From positions 89,159,580 to 89,223,579 of the forward strand of contig CM047425.1 of NCBI GenBank assembly GCA_026168455.1: 64,000 nucleotides of DNA, in the 5' to 3' direction. The position numbers and the translations under genes were made by a program. Positions within the stretch are counted from its first letter, which is position 1. Each line of letters begins with the position of its first letter. The DNA is from Theocolax elegans (lineage: Eukaryota; Arthropoda; Insecta; Hymenoptera; Cerocephalidae). This document shows, one piece after another, positions 1 to 12,213 of this stretch. The notes under the pieces were generated by a model, which made no database searches, was not told where the DNA came from, and saw only the letters and a list, made by a program, of their open reading frames with translations.

Positions 1-169
1 TAAAAGAAATTGAGACTCAAAAATTGTTAGATTAAGCTGGTTACATAACGTCCATTCAAATGCAACGTATTATAATATACTTATAAATAAAAATGATAAA
101 TCTATATAGGATAATAGAAAAAAGAAAATGTAAACTATCTTTAGCGAAAAGAAAGATAAAAAGACGGTG

Positions 170-520
170 AAAAATTGAACGTAAAAAGGCCCAAGGAAGA
201 CGAGGGAAGTCACTTATCTCGAAAGTGGTTTTTCTATCAGACGGCTTCATTGCATCCACCTCGGAGCCCATCAATTACGAAGCGGGGCAAGAAAAAGGCA
301 AATTATCTATCCCTCGTCTCTACCCCTTTCACTCCCGTATCTCCTTCCATCTTTCTTACGCCCACTAATTCCTCCCGTTCATTGCAATGCCTCTCCGCCC
401 TTTCGCTGACTTAGCCGCGACGGTTCGTAATTCGCGATAGGCGCGAATAACAACTATGGATAAGGGTCTCCTCCCCTTATCCTAAACTTACATACAAACG
501 CACGCGAGCTGATCATTACC
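170..520. promoter_or_regulatory. GC-richer islet with a palindromic GATA pair
   Basis: This stretch is clearly richer in G and C than its AT-rich surroundings and contains several CG dinucleotides. A 9-bp perfect inverted repeat, ggataaggg at 458-466 and cccttatcc at 474-482, places two GATA-factor-like sites head to head around a 7-base loop. A 79-codon frame crosses the islet but has no recognisable domain. A regulatory element is inferred from composition and motifs only. It could also be an untranslated exon. Confidence 0.3.
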
Positions 521-1393
521 CTCGAAAATAAAGCGAGAAATTATCTCGCACAACTTTTCGATTTCTACTTTACAAATCTACTTTATAAATGTGCTTTACT
601 TTTCCTTATTGAGAATACATACGTTTCTTTATAAAAAAATGTTTGTACATCAATCTTATTCGAATTATAATTTTTTTTTTCATTTTATCTAAAAAATGTA
701 AATTCAAGATAAATTTTATATTGTGCGATTAGTTTCGATAAGATTATAATCATGCGCAAAGTTTGAGATGAGCTTGCAATTTCTTTCAAAGATTAAAAGT
801 TCATGTTTTTTATCAGATAGTATCATTGAATTTTCTTGAAAGGAATTTTCGTGACAAAAATTATTTCTGAACATAATAGACCGATGAAATATACAATTGA
901 AGAAATGATTAATTTATTTACATAATCTCTAAAATAATATCAATACCTTTATACTCTTCATAAAATAAGTAGTATGGATTTTACACTTTATCAAAAGTAT
1001 AAATCTGATTATTATTTTTTATCAAAATAACTTACATATTTTATGTTTTAAAAGTTCAAAACGTAGGATTTCAACTTTAGTAAAAATATAAAAGTAATAA
1101 TACAATTTCTAGTGAAGCAGAAAACATTTATTTTAATATTTGTCAAAAGTTGTTTCATATAAAGTCAAAAACTTGAGTTTCTATATTTTAAAGAAGTGTA
1201 TACATGAAATTGATAAGCATAAAGTGTAAATGACAAATATTGCATTATGCAAAGTATAAAGTTTTCATTGTGAAGTAAAACTTGATGCTTTTGATCTGCA
1301 AAGTTCCGAATTATACATCATTAGGTTTCGAGTGATACATTCATTGATTTAAAGACATATCAATAACCAGTAAAATATAATTATCTGTTTTAA
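521..1393. other. AT-rich non-coding DNA
   Basis: I see no gene, structured repeat or GC-rich islet here. Stop codons occur frequently in all frames. Confidence 0.6.
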
Positions 1394-1737
1394 CGTGATG
1401 TCGAACCCAAATTACAGGATCTGCACTTTTCCACCAAAAAATTAATTTAAAATATTAAATCATGAATCTGAAAAAATTCATACGGATAGCTTAAAACATA
1501 AGGAAGAGCTTGACGTTTTCATTTTTTTAAGAAAAAATCATTTTTTAAATAATAATTGAGTAAAAAATTTTTGGTCGGTAATTATTAGTCTAAAAAGACA
1601 TAAAATTTCAATCCACATATTTTAATCAAATTATGGATTTAAAAAAGGGGCCTGACATTCAGGGTTTTTTTTTTAAAAACAGTATATTTGTTTACAAAAA
1701 AAGTAAAAACTGGCCATTTTCTGAATCCGACATTCCC
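1394..1737 (+). mobile_element. TTAA-flanked MITE, copy 1
   Basis: A 344-bp non-autonomous element lies between two TTAA tetranucleotides (1390-1393 and 1738-1741). Its left end reads cgtgatgtcgaaccc and its right end, reverse-complemented, reads gggaatgtcggattc, so the ends form an imperfect terminal inverted repeat around GATGTCGRAYYC. A diverged copy lies in opposite orientation at 20746-21123: both share GATGTCRAACCCAAATTACA at one end and an internal block containing ggtcggtaattattagtc. There is no coding capacity. A TTAA target and GGG-type ends fit the piggyBac or Kolobok superfamilies; the family assignment is inference. Confidence 0.65.
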
Positions 1738-1741
1738 TTAA

Positions 1742-2545
1742 ACACTTTTGTTCTTATAAAAGTTGATTATTATTAACAGTATAGGCATAACGTCAAATTA
1801 AATTTGATTTAGTTTCCAACGTTTGCCTGAATTCCTTATCACACCAGATCAGTTACTCGATTATTAATGTAAATCAGTCATTACTTTCGTCTTTGAGACA
1901 ATTCTTCTAATTCTATGATTCTTCAATTTTGCGATCGAATTAATAATATTATTAATAAAATATTGTTAATGTCTTTAGCCGCTTGTGTTTTTAGTTTCGA
2001 CTTACTTTATGAAAGACATATTTACAAGGTTGAATATACTTACCTTGTAAGTTGATAAACGTCAAGAAATATAGCCGATTTCATTTTAATAAATGAATGA
2101 AAACAAGGAGAAAAAACGTTTTACCATAAAGACAAAAGTGGAAATGGTTTTAACCTACATTCCTATTTAAAATGGTTATTTTATACTTAAGAAATGGAAT
2201 CTATTTCTATTAGGAATATGCTTTATCTAAAATAATGATGACTATGTAGTATTTTAGGTTATCTCCACACAACAGTCATGACATTCTTATCAAAAATTTA
2301 CTTCTGGTTTAAAAAGGTTTACGTTAAACTTGCAAGTAATTATTGTCTTAGATAAAAGTGTTATGACTGAAACACATGCAATTTTATACGATAGACATTA
2401 TTTTGAATAAAGATTAACTCAATAATTCAATTAACATTTTCTACGTATTTATCAATCAATGAGTTACGTATTAACCTTGATAACATCACGTCAACTTTCT
2501 AATTGCAAGAAACAAAATGTACCTATACGTTTTTTAATAAATCAT
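1742..2545. other. AT-rich non-coding DNA
   Basis: No gene or clear repeat is visible. Confidence 0.6.
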
Positions 2546-2556
2546 ATACATTAATG

Positions 2557-2571
2557 TATGTGTGTGTGTGG

Positions 2572-2619
<48 letters not shown>

Positions 2620-2622
2620 GTA

Positions 2623-2653
<31 letters not shown>

Positions 2654-2659
2654 GTATAT
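2557..2659. repeat. TG/TA compound microsatellite
   Basis: A short TG run is followed by TA repeats interrupted by G (tatatg units). The tract abuts the large palindrome, and similar tatatg sequence resumes on its far side (3661-3680), so the palindrome appears to have inserted into this microsatellite. Both strands give open frames of alternating Tyr/Ile or Val/His that are not genes. Confidence 0.9.
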
Positions 2660-3663
2660 ATATGGGGTATTCCACGTGAAGTGGTCCGATCAAAATTTTA
2701 AAATGCCCCAAATTTTGGGTACACATTGCAAATGTTTTTCAGAATACAGAAAAAAATTTTTAGGTACTGGAATTTATTAGTTCAAAAGTTATTCTAACCT
2801 CAAAAAGTGAACTTTTTCCAGTTTTTTTCAACACCAGCTGGGTTCATCGCTATTTAACTCAAAATCTATCAACTTTTACTATAGAACATTATATGTAACA
2901 TTCGTTGCTAATTATGTCTAGAATTTATCCTTCTGGGTTAGAATTTCTAATTTCAAGGTAAATGTTAGATAAACTACATGTCAATATTCAACTTGAAAAA
3001 AAACTAACTTCGCCACAATTGATTTTTTTATCCAAAAGTCCAAAAGAAAGCTTGGAGCAATACCTTTCAAATGATCTGTAGCATTTTTATGGCCTTCAAT
3101 TTTACAAAAAGTTATGATAATTTAAAGAAAGACAAAAAATTCACAAAAATTAACATGGTATTTCCCATTTAAATTTTTAAAAAAATTTCGTCTTTCTTTA
3201 AATTATCATAACTTTTTACAGAATTGAAGGCCATAAAAATGCTACAGATCATTTGAAAGGTATTGCTCCAAGCTTTCTTTTGGACTTTTGGATAAAAAAA
3301 TCAATTGTGGCGAAGTTAGATTTTTTTCAAGTTGAATATTCACATGTAGTTTATCTAACATTTACCTTGAAATTAGAAATTCTAACCCAGAAGGATAAAT
3401 TCTAGACATAATTAGCAACGAATGTTACATATAATGTTCTATAGTAAAAGTTGATAGATTTTGAGTTAAATAGCGATGAACCCAGCTGGTGTTGAAAAAA
3501 ACTGGAAAAAGTTCACTTTTTGAGGTTAGAATAACTTTTGAACTAATAAATTTCAGTACCTAAAAATTTTTTTCTGTATTCTGAAAAACATTTGCAATGT
3601 GTACCCAAAATTTGGGGCATTTTAAAATTTTGATCGGACCACTTCACGTGGAATACCCCATAT
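2660..3663. mobile_element. 1-kb near-perfect palindrome (foldback element)
   Basis: The left arm 2660-3133 and right arm 3190-3663 are each 474 bp and are reverse complements, separated by a 56-bp spacer. By hand I count about six mismatches and no indel, so the arms are roughly 99% identical. The outer ends read ggggtattccacgtg and its complement. ATAT (or TA) on each side is compatible with a target-site duplication, but the flanking microsatellite hides its true length. No arm codes for a recognisable protein. An RNA from either strand would fold into a ~470-bp hairpin. The superfamily is unknown to me. Confidence 0.9.
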
Positions 3664-3680
3664 GTATATATATATGTATG

Positions 3681-5450
3681 TTTATCCAGTGTTTATTGAC
3701 ATAGAAATAAACGTGAATTCTAAAAGCTTTGTTGGATTTATGACAGCAGGACAGCTTGAGCTTTTGAAACGATTTAGAGGGGTACTAAACAAAGTTTGAT
3801 GATTTCATTGTTTTGAAGTATTAATTGGTGAATGTGGGAAATCCTCGTTGCATTTCCTTTATTTATTTGTTGACGTGATCGATAATGAAGATATTGGCAT
3901 ACGCATATTTTCATAATCATTCTTGTTTATATTCCTACTCTCTAAGTAATTCCAAAGATATCTACTTTTGTCCTATAACGAAATAATGCAATATTCTACT
4001 ATTTAAATCAAAGTACAATATTATATCAATTGATTTATCTGAATCAATCAATAAAAGTAACCATACATAATATAAATTTAGTTAAAAAACCGTACAATAA
4101 AAAGTGCTCGTTCACTTCGAACTATGAACAAATTGGGTTTCACTTAATTGAAATTTACGATCTAATTTACGATATGTCTGTGTGCGTGTATAAATATATA
4201 TAAAAAAGAAAAATAATGTTTGTAATTAACATGTTTTATTGCTTTGAGTAAACCTTATTTAACTGAATTTAATGTAAATTAACAAATTCGAAACAAACAC
4301 ATTAAATAGTATTCAATGTGCACTTTATCTTTATATAAATATATAAGCTATGCAAGATGATAAGTCAAATAAACTAAACACGGTATTAATTTATTTTTCA
4401 GTTCTAGTAACAAGCTTTATTCGATAATCTTCACTTATAATATCACTAATTTTTATTATTTATAAATTGTTATTATATTTTCCCTATTTTTATACCTTTA
4501 TTTCGTTTATAACAGTAAAAATCAAGTTATAAAAATCTACTTCATGGTTACAGAAATTTCAAAAGTTTTAGTACTTACTCCGTTACCTTTTAATTGACTC
4601 TATAGCACGGTTCTTAGTTTTAAGCTCTAGGAAACTTTGTTTCTCGTATTTTAAAAGTGCAATATTACGCAGCAATAAGAGAAAAAGTAATCAAAATTAA
4701 AAAAAATAGAATTTATACATTTTTAATTATGGAGAGGCGGCAATGATTCATATACAAAGTGAAAAATAATGTATTTTTTCTTTTGATTCTATTAAAAATT
4801 GAAATAAAACTCCATACAGAAAATATCGAAATTTTAATTATGTGAACACTATTAATTAAATAATGCTTCAAAAAAATAATGCAAATTTAATAAAACGTAA
4901 ATTTAATATTGTTTTATTTGATGATATATATATTTTTTACTATAATCAAAAATTATAATTTAGTATGCATTAAAAAAGATAATTTTAGAAAACAAACCAC
5001 GTTCAACGTTATCGTAATTGCAAAATATAATTATCGAAATATTCGAGTATATCAAAGGGTATTACATATAAATGGGTGTCATACTATTAAGTTGAACTTT
5101 CTGACCTTATGATTGAACTATAAATGTTAAACTAGATTGTCAATATTACTATCCTTTGTTTGTGTACTTGCACTCCAAGAAGAAAGAATAGTATGTTATG
5201 CAACATGGGGCGAAAGTAGACGATTTTTCCCACGAGAGATTTTTCATAAGGGTGTGTTTGCTCGTGAGAATAAAATTTTCTTGCAATAAAAGTAATCATT
5301 CGAGGGATAAATCTACTTTTGCTACTCATTGCATAAGTATTTTATTGCAGGTTCAACTGTGGCCACTTTTAGATCTTGTGAAGAGGGGTCGATACGTTTT
5401 GTAAATTTTATACCCTACACGTACATATATTCCATCTCGTGTAATTGTTG
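3681..5450. other. AT-rich non-coding DNA
   Basis: Only short chance frames are seen. The segment 5190-5400 is slightly more complex and includes gggcgaaagtaga at about 5208, which resembles the complement of the tandem-repeat unit just downstream. Confidence 0.6.
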
Positions 5451-5547
5451 AATTTTACTTTCGACCAATTAATTTTACTTTCGCCCTGCTTATTTTACGT
5501 TCGTGTACCAATTTTACTTTCGTCCCGCTAATTTTACTTTTGTCCTA
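5451..5547. repeat. Five-unit 20-bp tandem repeat
   Basis: Units start at 5451, 5471, 5491, 5510 and 5530, giving a period of 19-20 bp. The consensus is approximately aattttactttcgycc followed by four variable bases. The third unit is the most divergent (tattttacgttcgtgtacc). The core reads ggrcgaaagtaaaatt on the minus strand. It could be a minisatellite or a homotypic array of binding sites; the sequence alone does not decide. Confidence 0.8.
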
Positions 5548-6740
5548 ATTTTTAGGGTCGAAAACTGGACATTTAGTTAAGTGTGTGATAAATTACATTT
5601 ATATTAACAAATAATACATCAAAAAAATTAAACATATATATATTAATTAAATTAAACATATTATAGTTACCTCGAAATGTGAAAAATCAGTATATTTGTT
5701 TTTACGAAAAACGAATGATAAAAAAATATAGTACGAAAACTTCAATAAAGGATTTCCAGACATGTATAGAATTTGACAGCCGATAATCTATCTATTTTAA
5801 CGATTGTACTCCGAAAACGCTTTTTTCTTATCATTTTCATTCAAATTCATAGATTTTTAAATGATTACAAATTCTCATATAGCTATCTATAACTAACATA
5901 TTTCCTTTAGAATTAAAAAAGCTTATAGTTTTCTATTTATTCCGATATAATGCTTTAAATTAGAACTCACTTATACGTTCATATATAATATAACATATAT
6001 TATAATGAAATTGTTATACATTCAAGAATAATCCGAAGAATTCGACATTTATTGAGTATACTTGTCATTTAGTTAGAAGATGTGATTCATATGATGAATA
6101 GTAGGAACATATACCCATAACGCAATATTAAGTAAATCAGACATATTTATAAATATAAAATAGAGCGTAATAAATCTTTTCATTCACAACTGATAACATT
6201 ATTACAAAATACTAATTACAATATTTAAATAAAACTTTTATATCCGTCTAGGTAATTATTTTTTTATACGATTAGTCCTAAAACTGGGTTAAAATGAAAA
6301 CGCAGAAATTTTTATTAAAAATGTGTATTATAGCATGAAATAACTCATATTGTAGTATCCAAGGCCTGTAGAATAAACACTACATATATGCATGACTCGA
6401 TGTTTTGATGCAAAAATGCACATGTCAGTACCCTATTACTATTAATTTCTCTGTACAACAATTAGCACGCAATATACGCAAAAATTTCCTTATAGGAGCG
6501 AGTATGCAATTAATTATTAATATTTAGATATTATATAAATATGTAAGTTATCTCAATTGTAAGTATATAGGTGTAGATTGTCCTTTGCATATTTTAAATT
6601 TTTTAACGAATATTTCATATCCTATAAAATACCTGTATTGGAGAATTATCCCACTAGAACAATAGAGGGTTCGAAATCTGGCGTTATCCAGCATCTATAA
6701 AACAATAAATTGTGAATTTCACATGTTTAAAGTGCGACTT
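5548..6740. other. AT-rich non-coding DNA
   Basis: No gene, long repeat or GC-rich islet is visible. Confidence 0.6.
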
Positions 6741-7145
6741 TGCGTTAAAAGCATCTGAACGGCGGCTAATGGACTCGACCGTTTCTCCTCGAAAGGAGTA
6801 GGTGTCAGCTACCGAAAGCCGACGAGGGCGGCCTTGACGACGCGACAGGTTCCATTTAGCGAAGGAAACCCTCGAGAAACCGACCTTTCTCGTTTACTTA
6901 TAGTCGTGATGCACTTATTCCTCTCACTTTTTGTTTTCTTTCTTTGTTTTAACTTCGTCTCCCTTTCTCCACTATTCCCTTTATTTTTTCCTGATCTCGA
7001 GCTTTTTTTTTGCCGTGAAACCCGTTACATTGAGCGTGAGATTTTCACAAGCAATATCCAGTAGCAGGTTTCGTTGTACACTTGGTGCTTGGTTGTGTTA
7101 TTGCTGGAACAACTGCCTTACAATCTTAGAATGTACATTTTGAAA
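6741..7145. promoter_or_regulatory. GC-richer islet followed by a pyrimidine tract
   Basis: The segment 6741-6890 contains many CG dinucleotides and short inverted repeats such as ctcctcgaaaggag. It is followed by a T/C-rich tract at about 6905-7010. Two overlapping frames cross it, but their translations are Phe/Leu/Ser-rich reflections of the pyrimidine tract. A regulatory role is inferred from composition only. Confidence 0.25.
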
Positions 7146-7305
7146 GTAATTTGGTTTCTCGTTTGTAATGAACAGAGTAAATAAAGGTCGCCTCTTGCAT
7201 TGAAATTTGCAGAGTTGCTCGTATTGGAAATTACGTTTTTAAACAGTAGTCACAGTTATATCGAAATACTACTGATGACGATGAAAATGAATAATTATTT
7301 CAATT

Positions 7306-8236
7306 AAATAAATATGGTAAATTATGGAAAACCAAAATATTGTTGTCCTTTAAGGGTAGAGTATGGTTAGAAAAATATTTTTGTAATTTTTATAAAATAT
7401 TATGTGAAATGTCATCTTTATCAAATATATTATGAAAAATATTCTTTATTGATGATTATTAACACCCAAATCACGTAAAATATTAAAATATTTAACAATA
7501 TTTAACAAAAGGCCTAAACCAGTTGCAAATTCAAAAAACTCCTTGCAGGGTAAAAGTTATCAAAGGACTCCGGTAAAAAAATTTCAAACTTATACATATA
7601 AGAGCTACAACTTTACACAGCGAATAAGGTTCATCTATAAAAATGCAATTTCTGGCTCGATAAACCTAATTTGTTTATATAATTGCCTTAAAAATATCAG
7701 GTTTTTCATTAGAAAAGTAGTAATAAAAATGTCACATTTAATTTTAAACAAAAAAGGCTGTGTAACTTTATAATTTATACATACCTCAAGATGTGTGCAA
7801 AATTTCAGGTGGCTACGACAAAAATTGTCCTGCAAGGAATGTTTTAAAAGTATAAAAAATAGTTTTTGAATTATTTAGCTTTAAAGATAAAAATACATGA
7901 CTTGAAGATTATTTAATGCTGAAATTATGTAAGCACATAAGCTTTATAATATTAACGTTATTCACGCATATTCTACGTAACATTTAAAACTTGTTTCTAA
8001 AATAAAAAAAAATTGATTTTTTTTTAAATTTTAGACCATACTTTATATCCTTAATTAATATTTTTTATGACTAAGCTAAATTTTAGACAAAAAAATATTG
8101 ATGTATCAAAAGAAGAGACTGGAAGTCTTATGATCCTAGAGTTAGAAAGATTAATAGCCAAATTTCTTAATGCATCAATATTGTTGTTTAAAATTTAGAG
8201 TATGTCTCAGTTTTCCATAATTTACCATATTTATTT
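7306..8236. mobile_element. Element with perfect 27-bp terminal inverted repeats
   Basis: Positions 7306-7332 and 8210-8236 are perfect 27-bp inverted repeats built around atatggtaaattatggaaaa. Just inside, a block resembling aatattgttgt...tagagtatg occurs near both ends in the same orientation (about 7337-7365 and 8178-8204), giving a mixed direct/inverted structure. No transposase remains. The ORFs inside are short and unrecognised. A second, TTAA-flanked inverted-repeat unit seems nested within it. Confidence 0.6.
7354..8050. mobile_element. Possible TTAA-flanked inner element
   Basis: TTAA occurs at 7350-7353 and 8051-8054. The enclosed ends read gggtagagtatggttagaaaa and, reverse-complemented, ggatataaagtatggtctaaa, an imperfect inverted repeat sharing the core agtatggt. 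This fits a TTAA-targeting MITE nested in the outer element, but the ends are diverged and AT-rich, so chance similarity is possible. There is no coding capacity. Confidence 0.35.
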
Positions 8237-10489
8237 TATTCAAACTATATGTTTTATTCGTCGTGCAACTTGTCGATTCACTCGATCGAAAACAATTGAG
8301 TTCTTAAATTCTTCATAAAAACTAAGTTACCACTGCTGTAAAACTAAAATAAAATAATATATTTAACTCGGTTTTCTTTAAAATTTGTAAAATTAAATTT
8401 AAACTAGCGAATTCTCTTTTTAAGCGCGTATATCTTTATATTATAAACGAAGCAAAAATAAGCATTAAGATATACAGTCATTTGCATCTGTACACTCATT
8501 TATATATTTATGTGTTAATGGTAACAGACTATTATAACATAACTAACAGAAGTAAAACCTGCTAAGTAACTTTTTTAATCGCTTGAATAATTCTTGATAA
8601 TATTACTCATATGTGTAGTTGAAACACAGTAATTTATTTATTGTCTTAATTAACCAGAGAAACCAATAGCATTATAATTCGATAAATAATAAAAAAAAGT
8701 ATAAATGTCAATCGATTATTATAAAAACTTTATTTTAAAAGCATATTCATTTATCGTTGTCGTTGACAAAATAAAACATTAAATATAAACAAGTTGGGAA
8801 ATTAAAATTGTCAGACAGTGAAAAAGAGAAATTAAATTTCGTCTCGCAATTTTAATTAGGTGAATAAATGTTCTTAAGAGGTACTTATTTTCATAAAGTT
8901 CTGTGTATAACCTATGTTGTACAACACTTGTATCAATCTTACCGCTACGTAATTACTTTTGAAAATTGAAAGAAAAAAAATAATGGAACTTCTCGTTACA
9001 ATTTTGAATAATACGAAAAAATAAAAACAACGATTAGTTTATTTTGCAACATTGATCGTAGACAAATAATTAGCATTAAGTGTCTTAGGTGCAAAATAGT
9101 AAATAAGTGTTGCGTCTACGTGGAAGGTAATGTAAATCAGTTGCTAACTTCAATGTAATTATTTCCAATCTTTTTTTATCAACCCTGCAAACAAGGGGAA
9201 TTCAAACATACCGTGAGTTTATTTATAGTTTACCTAGAACTACGTAACTAACAAGAGGCGAATTACATGCCTTGGGATATCGGATTTTGATCAGTATTTG
9301 GGAAGTATTTTCTGGTATCAAAAGATTAAATCCGCTATCCGTAGTTTGATCTCGTAACTCCTTGTTTCGAAGGTGGTATACACTCGGTCACAATAAAAGT
9401 TGGTATATTACGTCAACAAAGGTCGATATATCGCAGGTAATAATCATAACTCTTCGACTGAGTGTTTTATAATTTCCCAAGCGGGATAGTTTCATTTTTT
9501 AAGTAAAATCAAATTATAAGTAACCAAGTTTAATTTGTTGGTTATTATGTGTTTAAAAATCTTGATTAACCGTAAATTTTTCATCGGCTAAAGCTGTGAA
9601 AAAAATGTTACATTCATAAAGGTTTTCTTTACTCATTACATTAATTAGGTATAATTTTGATACACAAATTAAAATAATAATTATTTAAAATTGGTGTTCG
9701 CTATATAATTACCTTAATTTTCATTAATATAGAGTTTAGTTTCAAGTTTGTTTAGTGTATACCGTATACCGCAACTTTTAATGATATGAATTTTTGTCTT
9801 TATTAAAATCATGGACAAAGTAAATAATGTTAACGCTTAACCATTGACCTTTATTAACTTTGGCTTAATAAGTTTTAAATACAAGTTTTTTTATCTACTA
9901 TTGGAATTTTTTTAATAACAGTAACTAAATACGTTATACAGACAAGATATCAATGCTTTAGTTTTTAATAAAATTAACTATTCTATTGAAATACAAAATA
10001 AAATTTTAGTTCACGAGTTTCGTATGCGTTAATTTTTTCAAGCGTGCGGTACAGCAAATTTAATTTAGGGTCGCATACATAATTGCAATAACAATTAACA
10101 TTCGTTTGAAATGATTGAACAATAAATTCAAATTGGTGGTTAGGACATTTAAAAATCATTTACACTTTAAAATAATTATTAGTGTTGAAATCTGTAAAAA
10201 TTAAACAAATAAGAAGATTAAATTTTCTGTCTAAAAGTTGAAACGTTTGTTAAATTTCAATAAATTTTCTATTTAATAAATAAGATTTGTGTGTTAATAA
10301 ATGTTTATACATACATTCATTATTTTTCAAGAAACAATTATAAAAAGAAACTTTGTACTTTCTACCAGTTACTCGTATTTAAACGATTGAATTCGCGTAA
10401 AAGCAATTTCCGTAGTGGTCGCTACAAGAAACTCAAAATTATAGTTGTAGAAGCAAAGCCTTTATATTTAGTTTGCTAGCCGTGATTAA
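8237..10489. other. AT-rich non-coding DNA
   Basis: No gene is recognised. A short imperfect hairpin joins ggatatcggatttt (about 9277) with its near complement around 9330-9348. Nothing else stands out. Confidence 0.55.
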
Positions 10490-10640
10490 GTGTAAACGCG
10501 ACTTTTTGCCTCGGAAGTTCTTTGGATACAGGTGAGCGTCTAAGTGGACCACTGTAATCGCTCAACAACAACACCAACAACAACAGTATAACAGTGAAAC
10601 GTATAAACCGTGAAGTTCAAAATCCGGTATGAAGCTATAT
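10490..10640 (+). other. Possible untranslated 5' exon with a consensus splice donor
   Basis: The sequence is less AT-rich and includes cagGTGAGC with the GT at 10532-10533, a full-consensus metazoan 5' splice site. A CAA/CAACAC-rich stretch follows at about 10564-10583. The upstream 62-codon frame (10291-10479) has no recognisable domain. A first-exon/intron boundary is possible, but a single donor-like match occurs by chance in 64 kb. Confidence 0.15.
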
Positions 10641-12089
10641 AGATTTCATGTAGCGTATAATAATAAAATTATTCTGATAAGTCTAAATCTATACAGAATA
10701 AAGACAAATTAAATATGTTTTATAATAAAACAAAAGTTTTGTTAATATTTTAATTTGTCTAAAGGTTCATTTGAAAATTATTGCAAAGAAAAAATAACTT
10801 TTAAGTGTAGGTCATTGATGGCAGAAGAATAATTTATAAATTTTTAGTAGAATTTCTTTATCTTAACTAACTAATATCAACTACGAAATTTTTGCCTAAA
10901 AAGTCCATAAAATTTTAATACAAAATTTTCGGTAAAATTTAATTTTATTCTTATTTTTTCCATAACTTCTGACCAAATTAAAATATTTAAGCTTCTTTTT
11001 TTAATCGTATTTACTTGATCTCAGCTTTTTACCAAATTTGAATTTGAGTGTCTGTCTTTAATTGCTTCTGAGTTATCAGCAATTAAACTAAAGCATACTT
11101 GTTTTACAATTTTTTCTTATGTGCGTATAGAACTTTCGTTAAACATCCTATACGATTGAATTTCAGATGAATTCTTTCATATTTGTATACCAGAAAACTG
11201 CTCCCAAAGTTGCAACAAAATCAGTGACCCGGAGGGTGGAACCCCTCCCCCCCCCATATCAGTAACTCATGAATATATAAAAAAACAGTATAAAGTTCAG
11301 ATTGATTCATTTTTAAAAATGTTTCCGATGAAAATTGTGCTTATAACGTTTAATAAACAATAATTTGTAATACTACGTTTGTTGTACAATTCAATTATTG
11401 CAGTTTATACAAATTAAAAATAAACCTTATTTAATCGAGAGTGAGGAAGAGCTGTGCACAAGCAAGTTGACAAATTTTTTGTAACATGCAACTGGGATCA
11501 ATCGATGCACAATAGCGAATCACGTAAGGGTTAGTTGCACGATCAATCGTGTTACAATTTACCACATGGATAATCGTAACCCGTATTAAACTTTCGGCGG
11601 ATTCACTTGCAGATAGTACCTGCGCTATACTCTCTACACTTCCATCCCTTTGGAGAATAATAATAGTTTTAGCGGTTTACTTATACTTACAGTATATTAT
11701 AATGTTTCCAAGGTCTCAGAAAGTTCACTAAAATTATTTTATTATCGTGTTTTTTAATGTTTTTTATCGGACGTTTATTCTCAACTGCACATATTTAGAT
11801 TTTAGTGAATTGTAATAGCTGTAGGTCATCGTATTATACATATATACCAAATATGTTGTCTGTTCGCATGTCAATTATCTAATTCTCATTGCACATTTAC
11901 TTTATTTTCAAAAAATTACAACTCGATCAAGGTAATAATTAAAAATATACATGAAGGTATATTTTAAATGAAAATTTATTTATTTTCTTGAAATTCATTA
12001 TTTACCCTTGCACACGTGTACATCTACGTAACGTACGTGACAATTGAAATCTATACCGTTTATTACGTATTACGTAATATCTTTCCGAG
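10641..12089. other. AT-rich non-coding DNA with a small islet
   Basis: Mostly AT-rich. The segment 11430-11640 is more balanced and holds two gatcaatcg repeats (about 11497 and 11541), the second within the imperfect palindrome cacgatcaatcgtg. A run of nine or ten C occurs near 11250. No gene is recognised. Confidence 0.5.
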
Positions 12090-12097
12090 TGTAAGAA

Positions 12098-12205
12098 CAG
12101 GGTTGCCAGATGGCAATTTTTTATCTTCGTTGCTCTTGCATAATACATCAAACATCAAAATACGTTAGAGAGAAAAGGAAAGAAAATCGCCAACTGGTCC
12201 ATCTG
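12098..12205. mobile_element. 108-bp hAT-type MITE
   Basis: The element begins cagggttgccagatgg and ends with the complement of cagatggaccagttgg, so both ends start with CAG and align over about 22 bp (cores CCAG-TGGC-ATTTT). It is flanked by a perfect 8-bp direct repeat, tgtaagaa, at 12090-12097 and 12206-12213; a chance extra g extends the match to 9 bp. An 8-bp target-site duplication and CAG ends are diagnostic of hAT elements. It has no coding capacity and depends on a transposase supplied elsewhere. Confidence 0.75.
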
Positions 12206-12213
12206 TGTAAGAA

